The notes under the pieces were generated by a model. The model saw only the letters and a list, made by a program, of their open reading frames with translations. It had not been told where the DNA came from and made no database searches. A stretch of DNA of 64,000 nt from Coffea arabica (Eukaryota > Streptophyta > Magnoliopsida > Gentianales > Rubiaceae): the NCBI RefSeq assembly GCF_036785885.1, contig NC_092317.1:3536501-3600500 (forward strand). The letters are read 5' to 3'. The position numbers were made by a program, and so were the translations under genes. Shown piece after piece: positions 59,803-64,000 of this stretch. Numbering within the stretch: the first letter of the stretch is position 1; each line of letters begins with the position of its first letter.

Positions 59803-59875
59803 ACATCTCTTGATACATACAATATTAAGTTTATTAAATTGAGAAAAAAATTTGTATGTATCAAGAGATCTTATA
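59803..59875. repeat. Short fold-back repeat
   Basis: ATCTCTTGATACATAC near 59805 is mirrored by GTATGTATCAAGAGAT near 59857, with about 35 bases between. The same right arm also occurs at 58888 (TATGTATCAAGAGATG) and, mutated, at 59780, on the two sides of the hAT-like element. Confidence 0.55.
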
Positions 59876-59933
59876 CACATTCAATACAACATATAGAAAA
59901 TTAATTTCCCAAGTATGCGCTCTTAGGAAGTCC

Positions 59934-60574
59934 ACTTTCGATAAAGATGGCAATAGGAACGGGTGCTTGCGGATGCCTGCCCCGTGAGGGAGTAATGGGG
60001 CGGGGGCGGGGGTGGGGGTGGGGGTGAGGACGGGGGGAATTTTTCTCCCTCCTTTTTAAATGGGGCGGGGGCGAGGATATTCCCTTCCTTGTCCCCAGCT
60101 TCAATTTATTAATATAAATAAATTTTATATATTATATAATCTAATAATAATATATTTAGAATATTTGGTAACTAAACATAACTTTTATCCCATTTCTATC
60201 TAAATTCCTAGTTAATATTTGGTACAAGTATGTTACGCATTTGATGAGTATTCTCAAATGTTATCTATACAATCCAATTGAGTTTCTTAAAATTTTTTTT
60301 TTATGTTTTATGTCAACACTTTTCTTGTTTCATTTTTCATTTTTCACTTTTTTTCAGCTCCAAATTTTATTTTATTTTTTGAATTTAGGTTTGATATATT
60401 AAATAAAGACTTCTAGAAAAAAAATCAAATCATCACTCACGGATACCCGTAGAGGAAGTGGGGCGGGACGGGGGCGCGGCAAGGGCTAGGAGGAAGAAGG
60501 CGGGGGAAGTTTTTTGGCAACGGTTTAGGGACGGGATAGGGATCCCCCGCCCCGTTGCCATCCCTAACTTTCTA
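59934..60574. mobile_element. Non-autonomous hAT-like element with GC-rich ends
   Basis: The element is 59942-60566 (625 bp). Its ends are TAAAGATGGCAATAGGAACG and, inverted, TAGGGATGGCAACGGGGCGG. Flanks ACTTTCGA (59934-59941) and ACTTTCTA (60567-60574) form an 8-bp target duplication with one mismatch. Both subterminal zones hold G-rich minisatellite runs (GGGGCGGGGGCGGGGGTGGG), strongly unlike the AT-rich middle. Elements with TAGGGATGGCAACGGG ends are widespread hAT relatives in plants. Confidence 0.72.
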
Positions 60575-63500
60575 GCCTAATTTGTAATAAGACTGTAAAT
60601 TGTTTTGGTTAATTAACCAAACCTTTTAGAACTTTTACTTTAAGCACATGGAATAAATAAGCATTGAGTTTCTGGTGGTCAGAGTAATGAATATTAATGA
60701 GATAATGGAAGCTACTAACACAATTGTTTGCGTTGGTTAATCCTAAAACAGATGAACTCAGGATCCACCCTCCAAACCAAAAAAAAAAAAAAATTTCTCA
60801 TCTATGGGCCATGTAATTGGGCTGAATGTTAAGGGCAAAACTGTATTGGCAGATGGGACATTTTCATGAATGGCCTTCGTAGTCACGTACCAAAGAATTA
60901 TCCCCACATATAAAAGGAATAAATGAGGTTTACATCGCACTATTCCAAATTGATGACAAATTCGACACTCCTCCCAGCATTGACCATGAAATTAGTTGGT
61001 CGAAGCGAAGGGTCTTGACTCTTGAACTTGGGTCTTAACCAGGAAGTCCGGTAAATAGAAGTGAAATAAAGAATTACTACAGATTATTCACCGTTTGCCC
61101 AGCTCAAGAATTATTAATATTAATTTTCCGTTTGACCTCTAAACATCTTCTCTTTTTTTACTTTAATCAACACCGATGCGGCAATACATCAATAATAAAT
61201 ACCAGAAAAAAAAATGAAGGAAAAGTGATGTGGGCACAAATTAAAGAACATTTAGAAAAGTGCAGCATCAAATAAACCCAAAAGAGACCTACAAGAAAAT
61301 CGAAAAACAAAAACATTAGGCAAGCTTACAATTCCCCATGAATAATGAACCCTGAGCTTGGCAAAAATTGAGCCCCACTGACTGGCGCATAATAACATAA
61401 CATGCACATACAACCGAACTTTTTACAGATCTCATAAAGAGATCATAATGTCATACTTTCATTATTGTCTCTTCTGCCTTTCTTTTTGGGTTTCTTGAGT
61501 TTCTAAGTATCTTTCTCAAATTCCAAAGCTGCATGGAGGATTGGGGCTCTGGGAAACAAAACCATGGTCCAGCTCTCGGTCCAATTAGTGTCTTTTACTG
61601 CGTAGAACACTAAAATCTTCTCGATTGCATGCTCCAACACTGCAACCCTTCTTGGTCTTGGAGAACTCTTTAGTTTCATCTTTTTTGAGAAAAATCATTT
61701 GGGTGCGTGATCAGAGAGCGTGCTGTGGAAGACATAGACAGACATTCTCTTCTTTCTGTTCCCAGCGAATGTTTCTTTAAATTATCATATACCTTACTGT
61801 ATGATGAAGATAAGATGAGCCTCCTCCCCTTCTTCCTTAAAGGGTTTGCCTAAAAACGGCCAACAATAAAAAGTCCATAGCAAGTGAACTGGTGTGGTAG
61901 ATGAGGGACATACTCACAGTATCTAATTTGCCAGTATCAACGTTGTAATTCGTCGTTAGGGCCCTTTGTGAAAAATTATCAACATATACTAGTGTATTAT
62001 TGATTGTTGGATAATGAAAGATTACCCTTCACTAATTGGGACATGGACCATTTACGACTTCATCATCAGCATTTGGAGATGCATTAATTTACTCTAACAA
62101 AAAAAAAAAGAAAAAGTGTGCAGGAGCGGATTATAATTACACAGATTGCTGCAGTTTCATCATCATTGCAAAGAAGCTTAAGTGGAGAAGTGGAGACTTC
62201 ACGTATGGCAAAAGAGAATGTCGTATCATGAATAAATGTCCCGTATGAGATGGAGTGGCCAGAATGAGAAATTACTTCCGTGAAATAAGCCGATTTTGGC
62301 TGTGAAAAGTGGGAGTTAGAAAGATTGACAACGAAATGCAGCCAGGCAGCAGCAGCACACCCCCCATTATTTTATTACCGTGCTTCCGACTGTAGTCAGG
62401 GGGGATGCTTACGACAAGAACTTGTACTTGAAAAACTTTGATGACGAATTTATTAGCATACTCAATTCTCATCAGGTATTACTACTTGACATGAGCACAA
62501 CCTCAATTCAAGTAGAAGGCACAAAGTAATAATTAATTTGATCATTTGTCAAAGGGCTTTTGTTGATAGGTCCCATTTAACTTGACACGCTAATAATTAA
62601 TATTTTGTCTTACCTTTATACATTTTCCTTGTTTCGCTTCATTTTGAAGTGTATCGTTAGACATCTAAGGGACAGGCCAACCATTTGCGAAATTAAACCT
62701 GGACAATGTCTTGGTGCACAATTTAACTCCAAATTAGATTGACAACAAATTTATTGATTTGCGGAAGACTTTCATTTCTTTCGAATCTCAACAATAAAAT
62801 GTTTTGTTGCCTGCTTTTATTTAAGAAGGGATTCGAGTGGACGTCTAGACGACTCTCGTTTCTCTGCTCATTCTTGGCTTTCATACTGAAATATTATTAT
62901 TGTCCGACATGCTAGGAAGTTATTGATCAAATGAGAAAGTGAGAACTTCTCCATGCCAGGAAGTGTTTTTCAGGAGTCAGATGCTGCTAAAACCCAAACC
63001 TACCACAACTGATTCGAGAATTCTTTAATCTCAATCTTTTGCATTTTGCAGGGGATTTGATCCAACTAGAATTGCGTGGAACTAAGAACAACTGACGTTA
63101 TAATAATTAATGCCACCAAGAGAAGCTGCTGTGATCTTTGAAGAATTCGTATCCCCAAATATTTCACATGGAACCATCAAATGCGACTCGATTAGAAGTT
63201 AAACCCTATCATCATCCCTGCAAAGACAAATGACCCTCCAACCCAAATCCAATAGCAAAGGTCTGCACCCCACCAAAAAGATTACAATTTACAAGGCCAT
63301 CATCGACACTGTTAAACCCTGATTTTGCCTCACCCAAACCAAATAGCCAGACCACGCAAAGCCCTCGAAGACTGATGTGATCAAAACCATTCATGTGTCT
63401 CAGGCACGTAAATGATCGGATCGAACGGAGCCATATCCCACTTCATCAGAGTCCTCAAGCTTCCATATTGGTTCTTGAATGGCACCATACGGTTACAGAA

Positions 63501-64000
63501 ATGCACTTCCGCAACACCCAATTTCTTCCACGGTTAATGCGGTGCGCAATCATAGCTATCAAAGCCATGCAGTCAAACAATCTTTTCGGCTTGACGCCAC
63601 TGTGACGCTTTTTGCCACTACAAGTCACGTAATCCATCGGCTACTTGATTTTCTGACCTCCTAAAATACACTCCACCCCCTTCTCTTCTTCATATTAATT
63701 CTTGCGCTCACTTGACTTGATAACCATAACTTTTCATCTAAAGACTTCTATGTCCCTCACCGGCCATCCGCAGCTGCCTAGTCATGTGTAAAATTCATGA
63801 ACCTAGAAGCCTGTTTTGATGTCTAAAGACGTCGATCCATGTACTCAATCAGCCAAAAATCAGGGATAAAACCGATCATTTGCTTAACGAATTGGTCTAA
63901 GAAATTTTGTTAATTATGTAATAACTTAATGATTTATAGCAACATTTTTGCACATGCAAATATGCAAAGAAAGAAAAGTACAATTTTTTTTTTGTTGTGT
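60575..64000. other. Right-hand intergenic region, no gene recognised
   Basis: Short open frames throughout (for example 62036-62248, 63212-63637) belong to no family I can identify, and neither splice signals nor codon character supports them. A run of A lies at 60778-60793. A gene may begin beyond the window. Confidence 0.35.

Noticed and set aside
61320-61760. Candidate microRNA precursor or gene leader
   Set aside because: I compared remembered conserved plant miRNA sequences and found no match; the one weak hairpin near 61436-61471 has several mismatches.
63212-63637. Two - strand frames suggestive of LINE endonuclease
   Set aside because: No endonuclease or RT motif could be found; similarity was only impressionistic.
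1-64000. CRISPR arrays, bacterial operons, riboswitches, viral genes
   Set aside because: The sequence is plant nuclear in character, and none of these structures is present.

Overview
This window is nuclear DNA from a flowering plant, most likely a eudicot. It is AT-rich and gene-sparse, with GT-AG introns, large intergenic spaces full of short DNA transposons, and plant-specific protein families (DUF247, P-class PPR, nodulin-like MFS, F-box/LRR). I cannot name the species. As recalled from established knowledge, the single-copy genes follow the order of Arabidopsis chromosome 1 from about At1g80520 to At1g80600: SAM-domain protein, nodulin-like MFS transporter, multi-pass membrane protein, PPR protein, F-box/LRR protein, acetylornithine aminotransferase. 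I could not check this by search.

Layout. 1-6700: no intact gene; a MITE-like repeat, a decayed LINE RNase H fragment, a 97-bp tandem repeat and an orphan copy of the SAM-gene promoter block. 6688-13072: two tandem SAM-domain genes on the + strand with a non-autonomous MULE between them. 13995-17821: nodulin-like MFS transporter on the - strand (3 exons). 18160-23000: a second MULE copy, a poly(A)-tailed LINE fragment and AT-rich repeats. 23083-23836: a serine-rich-protein gene on the - strand whose reading frame is broken once, with a good TATA box. 26271-29155: a PIF/Harbinger-type element with TTA target duplications carrying a decayed ABCG (PDR) transporter fragment. 31173-34707: nine-exon multi-pass membrane protein gene on the - strand. 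36270-50000: three intronless DUF247 genes on the - strand, two of them recent segmental duplicates, with a PPR gene between the second and third and a duplicated 3' scrap of that PPR gene between the first and second. 53048-57607: F-box/LRR gene and a three-exon acetylornithine aminotransferase gene, both on the + strand. 58115-60566: a broken DUF295 gene and two hAT-like elements. 60567-64000: no gene recognised.

The genes do not form one pathway. The aminotransferase belongs to plastid arginine synthesis, the PPR protein to organelle RNA metabolism, the F-box protein to ubiquitin-ligase substrate choice, and the MFS and nine-exon proteins to membranes. The most distinctive parts are the DUF247 expansion inside an otherwise collinear block, the transposon carrying a transporter fragment, and the series of elements whose ends and target-site duplications can be read directly.
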